Of a DNA stretch of 48,824 nucleotides, positions 15,700-24,902 are shown piece by piece. The position numbers were made by a program, and so were the translations under genes. How positions within the stretch are numbered: the stretch's first letter is position 1; every line of letters starts with the position of its first letter. This DNA comes from Nitrospinae bacterium AH_259_B05_G02_I21. GTDB lineage: Bacteria > JADFOP01. Under the pieces are notes generated by a model. That model did not search any database. It had not been told where the DNA came from and was given only the letters and a program-made list of their open reading frames with translations. Location of the stretch: assembly GCA_027717595.1 (NCBI GenBank), contig JALLOF010000011.1:1-48824 (forward strand), given 5' to 3'.

Positions 15700-18600
15700 T
15701 CACTTGCCTGATTTACCCTTCCCCTTGGGCGGGACGATGCGGACGCTATCGGAGGCCTCGAAGGGCTCACCATCGATAGTCTCGCCCGTCAGCGTCGCCT
15801 CGGTGCTGGCCGCAGTCAAATTCAGACCCTGCACGCTGAAGTGCAACACCAAGTCCTGATCGCCGTCACCGTCTACGTCCTCAAGACTCCAGCGCAACGG
15901 CGACGTCCCGGCAAAGAGGGCTGTGTTGGGGACAACGGTACCCGCGTCGAAGGCGGCGTCAGAGAGCACCGCCACGGGCACCACGCCCTTGGATCCGAGG
16001 TTGATGGAGTTGGGGTCGCTTCCGGGCTTGATGTCAATGGTCACATGGTGGGTGGTGGGAACGACGACGTCATTCACCGTCCAGTCGAAGCCCACCTCGG
16101 TCGAGAGATTCGGTGTCCCGTTGTCGGTGACCGTAACCGTCACCGGATAGACCCCGGCCGCATCAAAGCCGAGATTGCCGCTGATAAGACCCGCGGCGTT
16201 GATGGTGAGCCCCGGTGGCAGGCCACTCGCGACGTAGGACAGCCCGTCGCCATCCGGGTCGCTTGTCACAATCTGGAGCGAAGGTGAAGTGTTCTCGTTA
16301 TCGGACTGGTTGCCGGGGTTGGTCACCGTCGGGACGCGGTTGACGTTGTTGACCGTCCAGGTGAAGGAGACGGGGGCAGAGAGATTCGGTGTCCCGTTGT
16401 CGGTGACCGTAACCGTCACCGGATAGACCCCGGCCGCATCAAAGCCGAGATTGCCGCTGATAAGACCCGCGGCGTTGATGGTGAGCCCCGGTGGCAGGCC
16501 ACTCGCGACGTAGGACAGCCCGTCGCCATCCGGGTCGCTTGTCACAATCTGGAGCGAAGGTGAAGTGTTCTCGTTATCGGACTGGTTGCCGGGGTTGGTC
16601 ACCGTCGGGACGCGGTTGACGTTGTTGACCGTCCAGGTGAAGGAGACGGGGGTAGAGAGATTCGGTGTCCCGTTGTCGGTCACCGTGACCGTCACCGGAT
16701 AGACCCCGGCCGCACCAAAGCCGAGATTGCCGCTGATAAGACCCGCGGCGTTGATGGTGAGCCCCGGCGGCAGGCCACTCGCACCGTAGGACAGCCCGTC
16801 GCCATCCGGGTCGCTTGTCACAATCTGGAGCGAAGGTGAGGTGTTCTCGTTATCGGACTGGTTGCCGGGGTTGGTCACCGTCGGGGCGCGGTTGACGCTG
16901 TTCACAACCCAGTTGAAGCTCACTGTGGTGGAGAGGTCACCGGCGATGACCGTCACCGCCACCGCGTAGGGTGAGCCGGCGGCCGCCTCGAAGCCGAGGT
17001 CGCCGGAAATCAGGCCCGTGGCGTTGATGGTGAGCCCCGGCGGCAGCCCCGTGGCGCCGTAGGTCAACCCGTCGCCGTCGGGGTTGCTGGCCACGATCTG
17101 GAGCGAGACCGCATCGCCCTCGTTGCTCGTCTGGTCGCCGGGGTTGGTGACCTGCGGGGCCCGGTTAACGTTGCTCACCGTCCAGGTGAAGGTCGCGCCG
17201 CCTGAGAGCTCCCCGTCGGAGGCCGTCACGGTGACCGCGTACGCGCCCGCCGCATCGTAGCCGAGACTTCCGCTGATCAGGCCCGTCTGTGGGGCGAGGG
17301 AAAGGCCGGGCGGCAGCCCCGCGGCGCTGTAGGTCAACGGGTCGCCGTCGGGGTCGCTGGCCACGATCTGGAGCGAGGGCGAGGTCCCTTCATCGTCGGT
17401 CTGGTTGCCGGGGTTGGTCACGACGGGCGCAGCATTGACCGGAATCACGGGCGTGTAGACGTTCAGCCGGCCTCCGGTCACGGTTATGCCTGAGAAGGCA
17501 CCGACGAGATCCACCTTATCCAGAATTAGGGTTCTTATCTCCAGGTGCGTAAGGTTCGGGAACTGGGCCATCAGGAGGGCCGTGGCTCCCGAGACGTGTG
17601 GGCTTGCCATGGAGGTGCCGCTTGCCCAGGCGTAGCCGCCACCGAAATACGTAGATAAAATGTAGACCCCGGGGGCGGCCAAGTCGACTGTGTTGGCACC
17701 CCAGTTGGAGAAGTAGGCCAGGGTGTCGTCGCGGGTGCTTGCGGCAACAGATACCACATTGGCCACATTGTAGTTGGTCGGGTAGCGGGGGGTGGTGTCG
17801 TTGTCGGTTGCGCTATTGCCAGCGGAGGCAATGAAAAGCGTCCCGGAGTTGTTGGCCGTCTGGATGGCGTCAAACAGCGCCTGGGAAAAACCCCCACCGC
17901 CCCAGGAGTTGTTCATGACCTTGGCGCCGTTGTTTGCGGCGTAAAGGACAGCCTCTATGGCGCCCGAGATATAGCCCCACCCGCCGGCGCTGAGGAACTT
18001 TAGCGGCATAATCCGGGCCGTCCAGGTTACACCTACCACTCCCAAATCGTTGTCCCCGACCGCGGCGATAGTTCCAGCGACGTGGGTGCCGTGAAAGTGA
18101 TCGTCGAGCGGGTCGTTGTCGTTGCTGAAGAAGTCCCAGCCCCGATAGTCGTCCACGTAACCATTGTTATCATCGTCGATCCCGTTGTCCGGCACTTCGT
18201 TGACGTTGACCCACATGTTGGCCGCCAGGTCCGGGTGGTTGTAGTCCACGCCGGTGTCGATGACGGCCACAACGACCGAGGCCGAGCCCCGCTGGATGTC
18301 CCACGCCTCGGGGGCGTCTATATCAGCGTCGTCCACACCCCCCCTGCGGTTAGACGGTGGACCAACAGGCTGGCCCGTGTTGTGGAGACCCCATAGCTCG
18401 TCAAAGTAGGTGTCGTTGGGCTCGAGGTCGGCGTAGACGATGTAGTTGGGCTCCACGACCTCAACGAGGGGGTCGGACTCAAGAGCCGTGATGGCCTGTG
18501 CCACGGAGGTCCCAGAAGGTAGCTTGAGGCGGTAGTAGCCGATGGCGGCGTAGCTTTTAAGGATGGTGGCGCCAAGCTGGCTTACGACCTTGTCGATGGC

Positions 18601-19200
18601 CCCCTCTGGGGCGTCGGCCTTGAGCTTTACGAAAACCTCGTCGGGTGTAAATTCAACGTCCTTTTCCTCTTCCCTGAGCACCCCACCAATGACCCGCTTG
18701 GCCGTCGGGAAGCCCGGAGCACGAGAGACCTCGCCAGGAGGGGCATGGGCCGCGACTGTACTTGCCGCGGGTTCGGATCGCGGGGCTTCCTTCGAGGCCT
18801 TCTGGAGAACCGAGATCCTGAGCAAGCTCTCGCGGCCCGTCGTGGACTCGCGCATGAAGACGAGCGCATACGAGCCTGCAAGCCGGCGGAGCCCTTCCTT
18901 GAGGGGGAGGTTGGTGAAAGACGTCGTTACGGTACCCCTGACCTGAGGGTCGATGGTGACCTCGACCGCCTTCTTGCGTCCTATGGCCCTAAGGACTTCC
19001 CGCAGGTCTGCGGCGTTGGCTTGGACCGATATGCGGTCGTTTTCGAGCTTGAGGGAGTACTCGCCCGGAGCCAGATCCGCTCCGTCGGAAGCCAACTCCT
19101 CGGCCCAGCCGTACGGCTGAAGGATGAGGAGGACACCAAGGATGCCACAAAAAATCCCCGCCTTTAGCCCCCAACGTCTCGATGGCCGGGAGGGTCTCAT
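15700..19200 (-). CDS. Secreted subtilisin-like protease with STN domain and Ig-like repeats
   Basis: A 1166-aa exported S8 serine protease. From the ATG at 19200: signal peptide (about 1-33, ending near GWAEE); a secretin/TonB short N-terminal (STN)-like domain (about 57-117); a linker; an I9-like prodomain (about 185-257) ending in EPNYIVY; and a catalytic domain with D315 (VIDTGVDYNHPDL), H370 (HGTHVAG), N462 (SAGN) and S530 (GTSMASPHVSG). Five putative-Ig (cadherin-like) repeats of about 92 aa follow (589-1049), the last three nearly identical. A final domain has IDIKPGSDPNSINL and DVDGDGDQDL, then a Lys/Gly tail. An ATG at 19269 would precede the signal peptide by 23 residues. The STN module on a protease is unusual. 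Confidence 0.88.
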   Translation of the reverse strand: MRPSRPSRRWGLKAGIFCGILGVLLILQPYGWAEELASDGADLAPGEYSLKLENDRISVQANAADLREVLRAIGRKKAVEVTIDPQVRGTVTTSFTNLPLKEGLRRLAGSYALVFMRESTTGRESLLRISVLQKASKEAPRSEPAASTVAAHAPPGEVSRAPGFPTAKRVIGGVLREEEKDVEFTPDEVFVKLKADAPEGAIDKVVSQLGATILKSYAAIGYYRLKLPSGTSVAQAITALESDPLVEVVEPNYIVYADLEPNDTYFDELWGLHNTGQPVGPPSNRRGGVDDADIDAPEAWDIQRGSASVVVAVIDTGVDYNHPDLAANMWVNVNEVPDNGIDDDNNGYVDDYRGWDFFSNDNDPLDDHFHGTHVAGTIAAVGDNDLGVVGVTWTARIMPLKFLSAGGWGYISGAIEAVLYAANNGAKVMNNSWGGGGFSQALFDAIQTANNSGTLFIASAGNSATDNDTTPRYPTNYNVANVVSVAASTRDDTLAYFSNWGANTVDLAAPGVYILSTYFGGGYAWASGTSMASPHVSGATALLMAQFPNLTHLEIRTLILDKVDLVGAFSGITVTGGRLNVYTPVIPVNAAPVVTNPGNQTDDEGTSPSLQIVASDPDGDPLTYSAAGLPPGLSLAPQTGLISGSLGYDAAGAYAVTVTASDGELSGGATFTWTVSNVNRAPQVTNPGDQTSNEGDAVSLQIVASNPDGDGLTYGATGLPPGLTINATGLISGDLGFEAAAGSPYAVAVTVIAGDLSTTVSFNWVVNSVNRAPTVTNPGNQSDNENTSPSLQIVTSDPDGDGLSYGASGLPPGLTINAAGLISGNLGFGAAGVYPVTVTVTDNGTPNLSTPVSFTWTVNNVNRVPTVTNPGNQSDNENTSPSLQIVTSDPDGDGLSYVASGLPPGLTINAAGLISGNLGFDAAGVYPVTVTVTDNGTPNLSAPVSFTWTVNNVNRVPTVTNPGNQSDNENTSPSLQIVTSDPDGDGLSYVASGLPPGLTINAAGLISGNLGFDAAGVYPVTVTVTDNGTPNLSTEVGFDWTVNDVVVPTTHHVTIDIKPGSDPNSINLGSKGVVPVAVLSDAAFDAGTVVPNTALFAGTSPLRWSLEDVDGDGDQDLVLHFSVQGLNLTAASTEATLTGETIDGEPFEASDSVRIVPPKGKGKSGK
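16079..16906. repeat. Three near-identical 276-bp tandem units in the subtilase gene
   Basis: Marker positions 16103, 16379 and 16655 (GAGAGATTCGG) give a period of 276 bp, or 92 codons. The copies differ at only a few bases, so the outer coordinates are approximate. They encode the last three Ig-like repeats. Two older, diverged repeats lie at about 16907-17440. Confidence 0.8.
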
Positions 19201-19529
19201 CGAATGATTCGTGGGAATGGGCACCTTGGCCCCTTTCGCTGAAAGTTGCTCAAAAGGGTCGAAAGGCATCAAAAGTCATTATGAGTCTGAATCTTCTCTC
19301 TCTTTGTGAGCAAATTTTGTACCCTTCCCATAAGTCCAAATATATCAACAGTATATGTGTTTTCAGATTGGGCCGACCTGTTGCAAATGGGACACAAAAG
19401 CCTTTCATATCCCACGCATGCAATGAAGGTGCGAACTCCCAGGAAATCGGTCCTTCGGCCAACTTATTGTGAAAAGTTGCTCCCTCTCCAGACATTGTCC
19501 CTGGAGACTATTCTGGCGACCGCCGCTCT

Positions 19530-19712
19530 TCACTCCCGCGGGCCCGCCTTTTCCTCGGCCTTCGAGAGGAATTTCGGAGCGTCGAGGTAGTAGCGCTCGT
19601 GGCGCCCTCGCCGACTTTCTCCACCTCGTCGTGGGCCTCGACCTCAAAGAGCAGCCGGCGGCGGTCGACCTCCGTGAGCCTGGCGGTGAAGGTGACCTTC
19701 ATCCCCGGCGGG
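19530..19712 (-). pseudogene. Truncated, frameshifted copy of the thioesterase gene
   Basis: Close copy of the 3' part of the intact gene at 24352-24750. The fragment reads MKVTFTARLTEVDRRRL and on to EKVGEG, against MKITFKARLTEVERRRL in the intact gene. A missing C directly after that point shifts the frame; the remaining bases still match to the stop and a little beyond. About the first 79 codons are absent. The break at 19712 (after CCCGGCGG) is joined directly to repeat B. Confidence 0.8.
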
Positions 19713-19790
19713 CACGATCACTCATCACGGAACACTCATAAACGGTTTCGGGTAGGGGTTTTGGATGATTGTTGGCGGCCAGAGCCGAAA
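19709..19790. repeat. Direct repeat B (copy of the end of the UDG gene)
   Basis: Second copy of the 82-bp segment at 15522-15603. It includes a relic of the last UDG codons, which is not part of any gene here. Together the two copies bracket the subtilase gene. Confidence 0.8.
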
Positions 19791-19837
19791 GTGGGCCCGA
19801 ACCTCAACGCCCACTCTTCCCGACCCGGTACAACTAG

Positions 19838-19866
19838 TTGATAATCAGTCGGGTCTAGAATAATAT
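19838..19866 (+). promoter_or_regulatory. Predicted sigma-70 promoter for the MacAB-like operon
   Basis: TTGATA at 19838-19843 and TAATAT at 19861-19866 with a 17-bp spacer. The start of transcription would be near 19873, about 63 nt before the chosen ATG. Confidence 0.55.
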
Positions 19867-19935
19867 GAGAGCCTCCCCTTGATGCGTCTTGAGACCACCT
19901 TCGCCCGACGCCACAGGACGGGCTGGAGGGAGACG

Positions 19936-21180
19936 ATGGCCCGACCACTCCGTTCTCCCTTGATTGCCGCAGGCGTATTTCTGCTTGCCGCCGGCGGCTG
20001 GTGGGGGCTGGGGCTGCTGAGTCCTGCCCCTCCGGCCACTGCCGAGAACCGGATCGTCCCGGTCAAACGCCGGACGCTGCGCAGGACGGTGCTGGCGACG
20101 GGGACGGTGAAGCCCATGGTGGGTGCGGAGGTGAAGGTGGGCGCCCGCCTCTCCGGAAAGGTGGAGCGGCTCAACGTCCAGGTGGGTGACCGGGTCCGAA
20201 AAGGCCAGATCATCGCGTTGATTGAGAACGAGGACCTGAAGGCCAAGGTGGCCCAGAGCCGGGCGAGCCGGGCGGCGGAGCGGGCCCGCCTCGCCGGCCT
20301 GAAGGCCAAGGCCCCGAAAGAAATTGCCAGGGCCGAAGCGGAGTTGGTGGAGTCTGATGCACGCCGGCAGCATGCACTACTAGACCTCAAACGCCACCGC
20401 GCCCTCTTGGCCGAGGGGATCACCCCCCGCGAAACCCTTGATGCAAAGGAAAAAGAGATGAATGTCCTGGAGGCGCAGGTCCGCTTCGGCCAGGAGAACC
20501 TCCGCCTCATCCGCACACGCTACGCGGAGGACCTCAAGCTTGCCGCCGCCCTGGTGGACCAGGCTGCCGCCACCCTGCAAGAGCGGGAGATCAATCTCTC
20601 CTACGCCACAGTGAGGGCTCCAATCGACGGGGTCGTGGCATCCATCTCCACCCAGGAGGGAGAGACCGTCGCTGCGGGGCTCAACGCCCCAACCTTCGTC
20701 AACATCATCGATCTGGCGCGCCTCGAAGTCCACGCCTTCGTCGATGAGACGGACATCGGGCGGATCATCGTGGCCCAGGAAACCACATTCACCGTAGACA
20801 CCTTTCCCGACAAGCCGTTCCGGGGGCACGTCACCGCCATCTACCCGAAGGCCCTCATCGTGGACAACGTCGTGACCTACGAAGTCATCCTCGCTATCAC
20901 CGACCCCTTCGAGAACCTCCTGCGCCCCGAGATGACCACCAACGTCACCATCATCACCGAGGCGCGCCCCGGTGTTCTGGCCATCCCCCGCCGGGCGGTG
21001 AAGACGACTAAAGGTCAGCACGTCGTGACCGTGGTGGCCGACGGCGCTCGCTCGCCCCGGCCCGTCGAGCTAGGCGTACAAGACGGGGCTTTCGTGGAGG
21101 TTGTCTCGGGACTATCCGAGGGCGAACAGGTTGTAGTGACGGGACCGGGAAAGGGGGCGGATCGCCGGTGGCTCCGTTGA
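19936..21180 (+). CDS. MacA/HlyD-type periplasmic adaptor of an ABC exporter
   Basis: A 414-aa membrane-fusion protein. The N-terminal membrane anchor (about 9-30, LIAAGVFLLAAGGWWGLGLL) precedes a lipoyl half (VKVGARLSGKVERLNVQVGD ... VRKGQIIALIE). A long coiled-coil hairpin rich in Ala/Glu/Arg follows (about 105-205), then the second lipoyl half (LSYATVRAPIDGVVASISTQ) and beta-barrel and membrane-proximal parts. The chosen ATG has GGAGGGAG upstream; an ATG at 19882 is less supported. The adaptor would link the inner-membrane ABC complex to an outer-membrane channel, none of which is encoded nearby. The next gene starts 13 nt before its stop. Confidence 0.88.
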   Translation: MARPLRSPLIAAGVFLLAAGGWWGLGLLSPAPPATAENRIVPVKRRTLRRTVLATGTVKPMVGAEVKVGARLSGKVERLNVQVGDRVRKGQIIALIENEDLKAKVAQSRASRAAERARLAGLKAKAPKEIARAEAELVESDARRQHALLDLKRHRALLAEGITPRETLDAKEKEMNVLEAQVRFGQENLRLIRTRYAEDLKLAAALVDQAAATLQEREINLSYATVRAPIDGVVASISTQEGETVAAGLNAPTFVNIIDLARLEVHAFVDETDIGRIIVAQETTFTVDTFPDKPFRGHVTAIYPKALIVDNVVTYEVILAITDPFENLLRPEMTTNVTIITEARPGVLAIPRRAVKTTKGQHVVTVVADGARSPRPVELGVQDGAFVEVVSGLSEGEQVVVTGPGKGADRRWLR

Positions 21181-21923
21181 TTCACTGCACCGACCTCGCC
21201 AAAGTCTACCGTAAAGGGGCGGTTGCCGTCCACGCACTAAGCGGGGTTTCCTTCACCATCGAGGCGGGGGAGATGGTCGCCATCATGGGCCCCTCGGGCG
21301 CAGGCAAGAGCACCCTCATGCACATTCTGGGCTGCCTCGACTCTCCCACCTCCGGCCGGTTCTCCCTGGACGGAGAAGAGGTGGCCCACAAGTCCGACGC
21401 CGAGCTGGCCATCATCCGAAACGCGAAAATCGGATTCACCTTCCAGTCCTTCCACCTGCTGCCCCGCACCACGGCTCTGGAAAACGTCCTGCTGCCGCTG
21501 GCCTACAGCAACCCATATCCCGCCGACGCCGAGGCCCGAGCCGCAGCCGCCCTGGAGGCGGTGGGGCTGGGTGAGCGGGCCAGCCACACCCCGGCCGAGC
21601 TCTCCGGGGGAGAACAGCAACGGGTGGCCATCGCCCGCGCCCTGGTCACCGACCCCCAGATCCTCTTGGCCGACGAGCCGACGGGGAACCTGGACAGCGT
21701 GGCCGGCAACGAGGTGCTGGCCATCTTCCAGAGGCTCAATGCCGAGGGGCGGACCTGCATCATCGTCACCCACGACGCCGAGACGGCCCGCTGGACCCGG
21801 CGCCTCATCCGGCTGAAAGACGGCCGGATCGTGAGCGACGAGCCAGTCCTTGAGAACGATCGGCTCTATGCGAAAGTGCCGGCGGAGGATCCGGAGGCGC
21901 CATGCACGCCGGCACCCTCGTAA
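21168..21923 (+). CDS. MacB/LolD-type ABC transporter ATPase
   Basis: A 251-aa ATP-binding subunit: Walker A GPSGAGKST (41-49), Q-loop Gln 93, signature LSGGEQQR (145-152), Walker B ILLADE (165-170) and VTHD switch. The subclass matches MacB/LolD/FtsE enzymes. A Phe stands in FTFQ where Val or Ile is usual. The tail after about residue 222 is Pro/Asp-rich. The GTG start overlaps the adaptor gene and its own 3' end overlaps the first permease gene by 22 nt, so the four genes are one transcription unit. Confidence 0.9.
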   Translation: MAPLIHCTDLAKVYRKGAVAVHALSGVSFTIEAGEMVAIMGPSGAGKSTLMHILGCLDSPTSGRFSLDGEEVAHKSDAELAIIRNAKIGFTFQSFHLLPRTTALENVLLPLAYSNPYPADAEARAAAALEAVGLGERASHTPAELSGGEQQRVAIARALVTDPQILLADEPTGNLDSVAGNEVLAIFQRLNAEGRTCIIVTHDAETARWTRRLIRLKDGRIVSDEPVLENDRLYAKVPAEDPEAPCTPAPS

Positions 21924-23113
21924 GGGAGGTGCGTCGGGGCCTCGTCCTCGCTCCCCGCAACACGGCCTGCATGTTGGTGGGGATTGTCATCGGCATCGCC
22001 GCCGTTACAACCATCGTCGCAATGGGTCAAGGGGCCAGGTCGAAGGTGCTGGACCGCATGAAGCGATTCGGCTTCGGCCCAAACGTCATATACATCGGCG
22101 CTGGCGGAGGGAGACGCTTCAGGGCCAGGCCCCGCAAGACCACCACCCTCACCTTCGACGACGTGCAAGGCCTCTGGGATCTTCCCAACGTCCGTCTGGT
22201 GGCCCCATACCAGCGCGAACGCAGGATTCGCCTCATCGCCAGGCGACAGAACGTCGTGACCCGAGTGGAGGGTGTGACACCCCTTTGGCTCATCACGCGG
22301 GGCTGGAAGATGGCTCAAGGGCGGTTTCTCACCAACGAGGACCTCCGCGCCCGCCGGAAGGTGGTCGTCCTTGGGACGACACCGGCTCGCAAGCTATTCG
22401 GGGCGACGGACCCCCTGGGCAAGCTCGTCCGCATCAAAAACGTCCCTTTCCGCGTGGTCGGTCTCTTCGAGGAACACGGGGTCTCAGAGGGCGGCTACGA
22501 TCCCGACGACCGCTCGATGGTCCCTCTCACCACCTCCGCGTCCGTCCTCCTCCACAGGACCCACCTCGACTCCATCCGCCTCCTGATTGATGATGTAACC
22601 CGTCAGGCCGAGACGGTGGCGGCCGTCCGCATGCTGCTGCGCTCCAACCACGCCCTTGCCGAGGCGGTCGATGACGACTTCCGAATCGTCACTCCCGAGG
22701 CGCTGCTGCGCTGGATCACAGAGAGCGGCCGGACGCTGACCATCATGCTGGTCCTCATCGCCACCGTGGCCTTGCTTGTGAGCGGTGTCGTCATTGCCAA
22801 TATCATGTTGGTAGCCGTCCAAGAGCGCAGGAGCGAAATCGGGCTGAAGCGTTCCCTGGGGGCAACGCGGCGCAACATAATGGCCCAGTTTTTGGCCGAG
22901 GCGGGGGTGGTCGGTCTCCTGGGGGGCTTGGGAGGCTGCGCCTTGGGCTACGGTGTGGCCCATCTGGTAGCGGCGTTCATGGGGTACCCGCCGCTTCTTT
23001 CCCTCAAGGTAGTGGCGGTGGCTCTCGCCTTTGCCGTCACCACGGGGATCGTCGCGGGAATGCACCCGGCACGGGTGGCGGCTCGGCTTGACCCCGTCGA
23101 AGCTCTGCGGTGA
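21902..23113 (+). CDS. ABC transporter permease, MacB/FtsX type (first copy)
   Basis: A 403-aa inner-membrane subunit. An N-terminal helix follows VREVRRGLVLAPRN, then a MacB-type periplasmic core (about 45-270), then three C-terminal helices. Diagnostic segments are AVQERRSEIGLKRSLGATRR and HPARVAARLDPVEALR at the end. GGAGG lies 4 nt before the ATG. It is followed by a diverged paralogue 10 nt downstream, so the transporter is predicted to have a heterodimeric permease, unlike MacB itself, where the ATPase is fused and homodimeric. Confidence 0.88.
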   Translation: MHAGTLVREVRRGLVLAPRNTACMLVGIVIGIAAVTTIVAMGQGARSKVLDRMKRFGFGPNVIYIGAGGGRRFRARPRKTTTLTFDDVQGLWDLPNVRLVAPYQRERRIRLIARRQNVVTRVEGVTPLWLITRGWKMAQGRFLTNEDLRARRKVVVLGTTPARKLFGATDPLGKLVRIKNVPFRVVGLFEEHGVSEGGYDPDDRSMVPLTTSASVLLHRTHLDSIRLLIDDVTRQAETVAAVRMLLRSNHALAEAVDDDFRIVTPEALLRWITESGRTLTIMLVLIATVALLVSGVVIANIMLVAVQERRSEIGLKRSLGATRRNIMAQFLAEAGVVGLLGGLGGCALGYGVAHLVAAFMGYPPLLSLKVVAVALAFAVTTGIVAGMHPARVAARLDPVEALR

Positions 23114-23123
23114 GGAGCGAACA

Positions 23124-24335
23124 GTGAGTGACTGGCGGCAGGCCTTACAGGCCCTGGCCATGAACAAATTGAGGAGCGCCCTGGCCCTTTTGGGAATCGT
23201 GGTCGGGGTCGCAGCGGTCGTCGTCACAGCGGCCGTCGGCGAAGGGAGCAAAGCAAAAGTGCTGGCCTCCATTGACGAGATGGGCGAGCACCTCCTCATG
23301 GTCCATGCCGGCGAGATGCGCATCGTCCACGGCCGCCCGAGGCCCACGGGGTTGGTGACCACCTTGAAGCCCCAGGATGCGAAAATGATGATCCAGGCCG
23401 ATTCCAGCATCATCCGCGCCGCGCCGGTGGAGTCACGCCCGGTCCGGGTCAAAGCCGGCAACGCGGCGGGCTACACCTACATCACAGCCACCACACCCGC
23501 TTTCCTCCCCATCAGGAAGTTCACCGTCGCCCGTGGTCGGGGCCTCACGGAGGAGGACCTCGCCGCCAGGCGTCGGGTGGCGCTTCTGGGCTTCGACGTA
23601 ACGAGCACCCTCTTCCCCGACAGCGACCCGGTGGGCCAGACCCTCATGGTGGAGAAGGTTCCCTTTACCGTGGTTGGAGTCCTGGAGCGAAAGGGGGTGG
23701 AGACGGGCGGGAGAAGCGAGGACGACCAGATTCTCATACCTCTTACTACGGGGCTTAGACGCCTCTGGAACCAGAGTCACATCTCGTCCATCGTCGTGCA
23801 GGCGGCGAGCGATGGAGACATCCCCCAGGCCTCCGCCGCCATCGAGGCGCTGCTGCGCCGCCGCCACCGCCTCCCTCATGGGCGACAGGACGATTTCTCC
23901 CTCCTCAACCAGATTGAGCTGCGCCAGGCCAAGGCCGAGACGGCAAAGACCTTCTCGCTCATGATTACGGGAGTGGCGGCGGTAAGCCTGCTGGTGGGCG
24001 GGGTGGGAGTGATGGGAGTCATGCTCATCGGAGTGCGGGAGAGGACTGTGGAGATCGGGCTCAGGCGGGCCGTGGGGGCGAGCCGGAGGCGAATCCTGCG
24101 TCAGTTCCTCATCGAGGCGGCGATCCTGGGGCTGGTGGGCGGCCTGGTGGGTACAGCGCTCGGCGTGGCCCTTGCCGCCGGTGCGAGCTGGTTTACGGCC
24201 TGGAAGCTCGTTATTCGCTGGCCTCTGGCGCTGCTGGCCTGGGGGGTGTGCGCCGCCGTCGGGGTGCTCTTCGGGCTCTACCCGGCCCGCGAGGCAGCCC
24301 GAGTGGATCCCATCGTCGCCCTTCGGACAGAGTAG
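23124..24335 (+). CDS. ABC transporter permease, MacB/FtsX type (second copy)
   Basis: A 403-aa paralogue of the preceding permease: N-terminal helix in MNKLRSALALLGIVVGVAAV, periplasmic core, and the FtsX-type end with IGVRERTVEIGLRRAVGASR and LYPAREAARVDPIVALRTE. The GTG at 23124 is chosen because it has GAGGAG upstream and gives the family's usual N-terminus (SDWRQALQALAMNKLRS); the frame is open 31 codons further up. The exporter substrate is unknown. The gene is convergent with the thioesterase gene, with 16 nt between the stops. Confidence 0.88.
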   Translation: MSDWRQALQALAMNKLRSALALLGIVVGVAAVVVTAAVGEGSKAKVLASIDEMGEHLLMVHAGEMRIVHGRPRPTGLVTTLKPQDAKMMIQADSSIIRAAPVESRPVRVKAGNAAGYTYITATTPAFLPIRKFTVARGRGLTEEDLAARRRVALLGFDVTSTLFPDSDPVGQTLMVEKVPFTVVGVLERKGVETGGRSEDDQILIPLTTGLRRLWNQSHISSIVVQAASDGDIPQASAAIEALLRRRHRLPHGRQDDFSLLNQIELRQAKAETAKTFSLMITGVAAVSLLVGGVGVMGVMLIGVRERTVEIGLRRAVGASRRRILRQFLIEAAILGLVGGLVGTALGVALAAGASWFTAWKLVIRWPLALLAWGVCAAVGVLFGLYPAREAARVDPIVALRTE

Positions 24336-24351
24336 CGCGACGCCCCGCTCT

Positions 24352-24750
24352 TCACTCCCGCGGGCCCGCCTTCTCCTCGGCCTTGGCAAGGAACTTCGGG
24401 GCGTTGAGGTAGTAGCGCTCGTGGCGGCCCTCGCCGACCTTCTCCACCTCGTCGTGGGCCTCGACCTCAAAGAGCAGCCGGCGGCGCTCGACCTCGGTGA
24501 GCCTAGCCTTGAAGGTAATCTTCATCCCCGGCGGCGTGGCGGCCAGGTGCTTGATCTCGGCCCACGTGCCCACTGTGAGGCTCTCTGCGGGCAGCGCCGC
24601 CTCGACCGCCTGGCGGCAGGCAGACTCGAAGTAGCTAAGCAGCGCCGGGGTGGCGAAGACCGGCACGCCCTCGTTGCCGAAGGCGGTGGCGAGGTCCTCC
24701 TCGCCCACGGTTATGGTGATTTCAGCCTCCAGGCCGGGTGCGAGCTCCAT
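24352..24750 (-). CDS. Hotdog-fold thioesterase, FlK-like
   Basis: A 132-aa acyl-CoA thioesterase-like protein of the hotdog fold, close in layout to the fluoroacetyl-CoA thioesterase FlK group. It shows the N-terminal GLEAEITITVGEEDLATAFG, the VFATPALLSYFESACRQAV helix with a Glu, then TVGTWAEIKHLAATPPG and the beta-sheet KITFKARLTEVERRRL. The start is the ATG at 24750 with AGGAGG 7 nt upstream; the frame extends further but without similarity. A damaged copy of the 3' half is at 19530-19712. The substrate is unknown; a housekeeping or detoxifying short-chain acyl-CoA role is possible. Confidence 0.85.
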   Translation of the reverse strand: MELAPGLEAEITITVGEEDLATAFGNEGVPVFATPALLSYFESACRQAVEAALPAESLTVGTWAEIKHLAATPPGMKITFKARLTEVERRRLLFEVEAHDEVEKVGEGRHERYYLNAPKFLAKAEEKAGPRE

Positions 24751-24902
24751 TGTGGTCCTCCTTTGCTCCGCGTTATGGGTTGGACGTCTCGACGCGCACT
24801 CCGTCGAGACACGACCGGATGGGGTCCGAGGGGGCTTCGGAGGTCCTTCTTTAGCACCCACGCCGCGGCCGTGTCAACGTCACGGGGCCGCCAGAACGCG
24901 CC

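Larger units (their letters stand above)
19201..19935. other. Intergenic region holding gene fragments and the exporter promoter
   Basis: Positions 19201-19513 are AT-richer spacer with nothing I can name; the subtilase promoter should be here. Positions 19514-19712 are a decayed copy of a thioesterase 3' end. Positions 19709-19790 are repeat B, derived from the end of the UDG gene. Positions 19791-19843 are unique sequence, and the promoter of the exporter operon follows. Confidence 0.6.
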
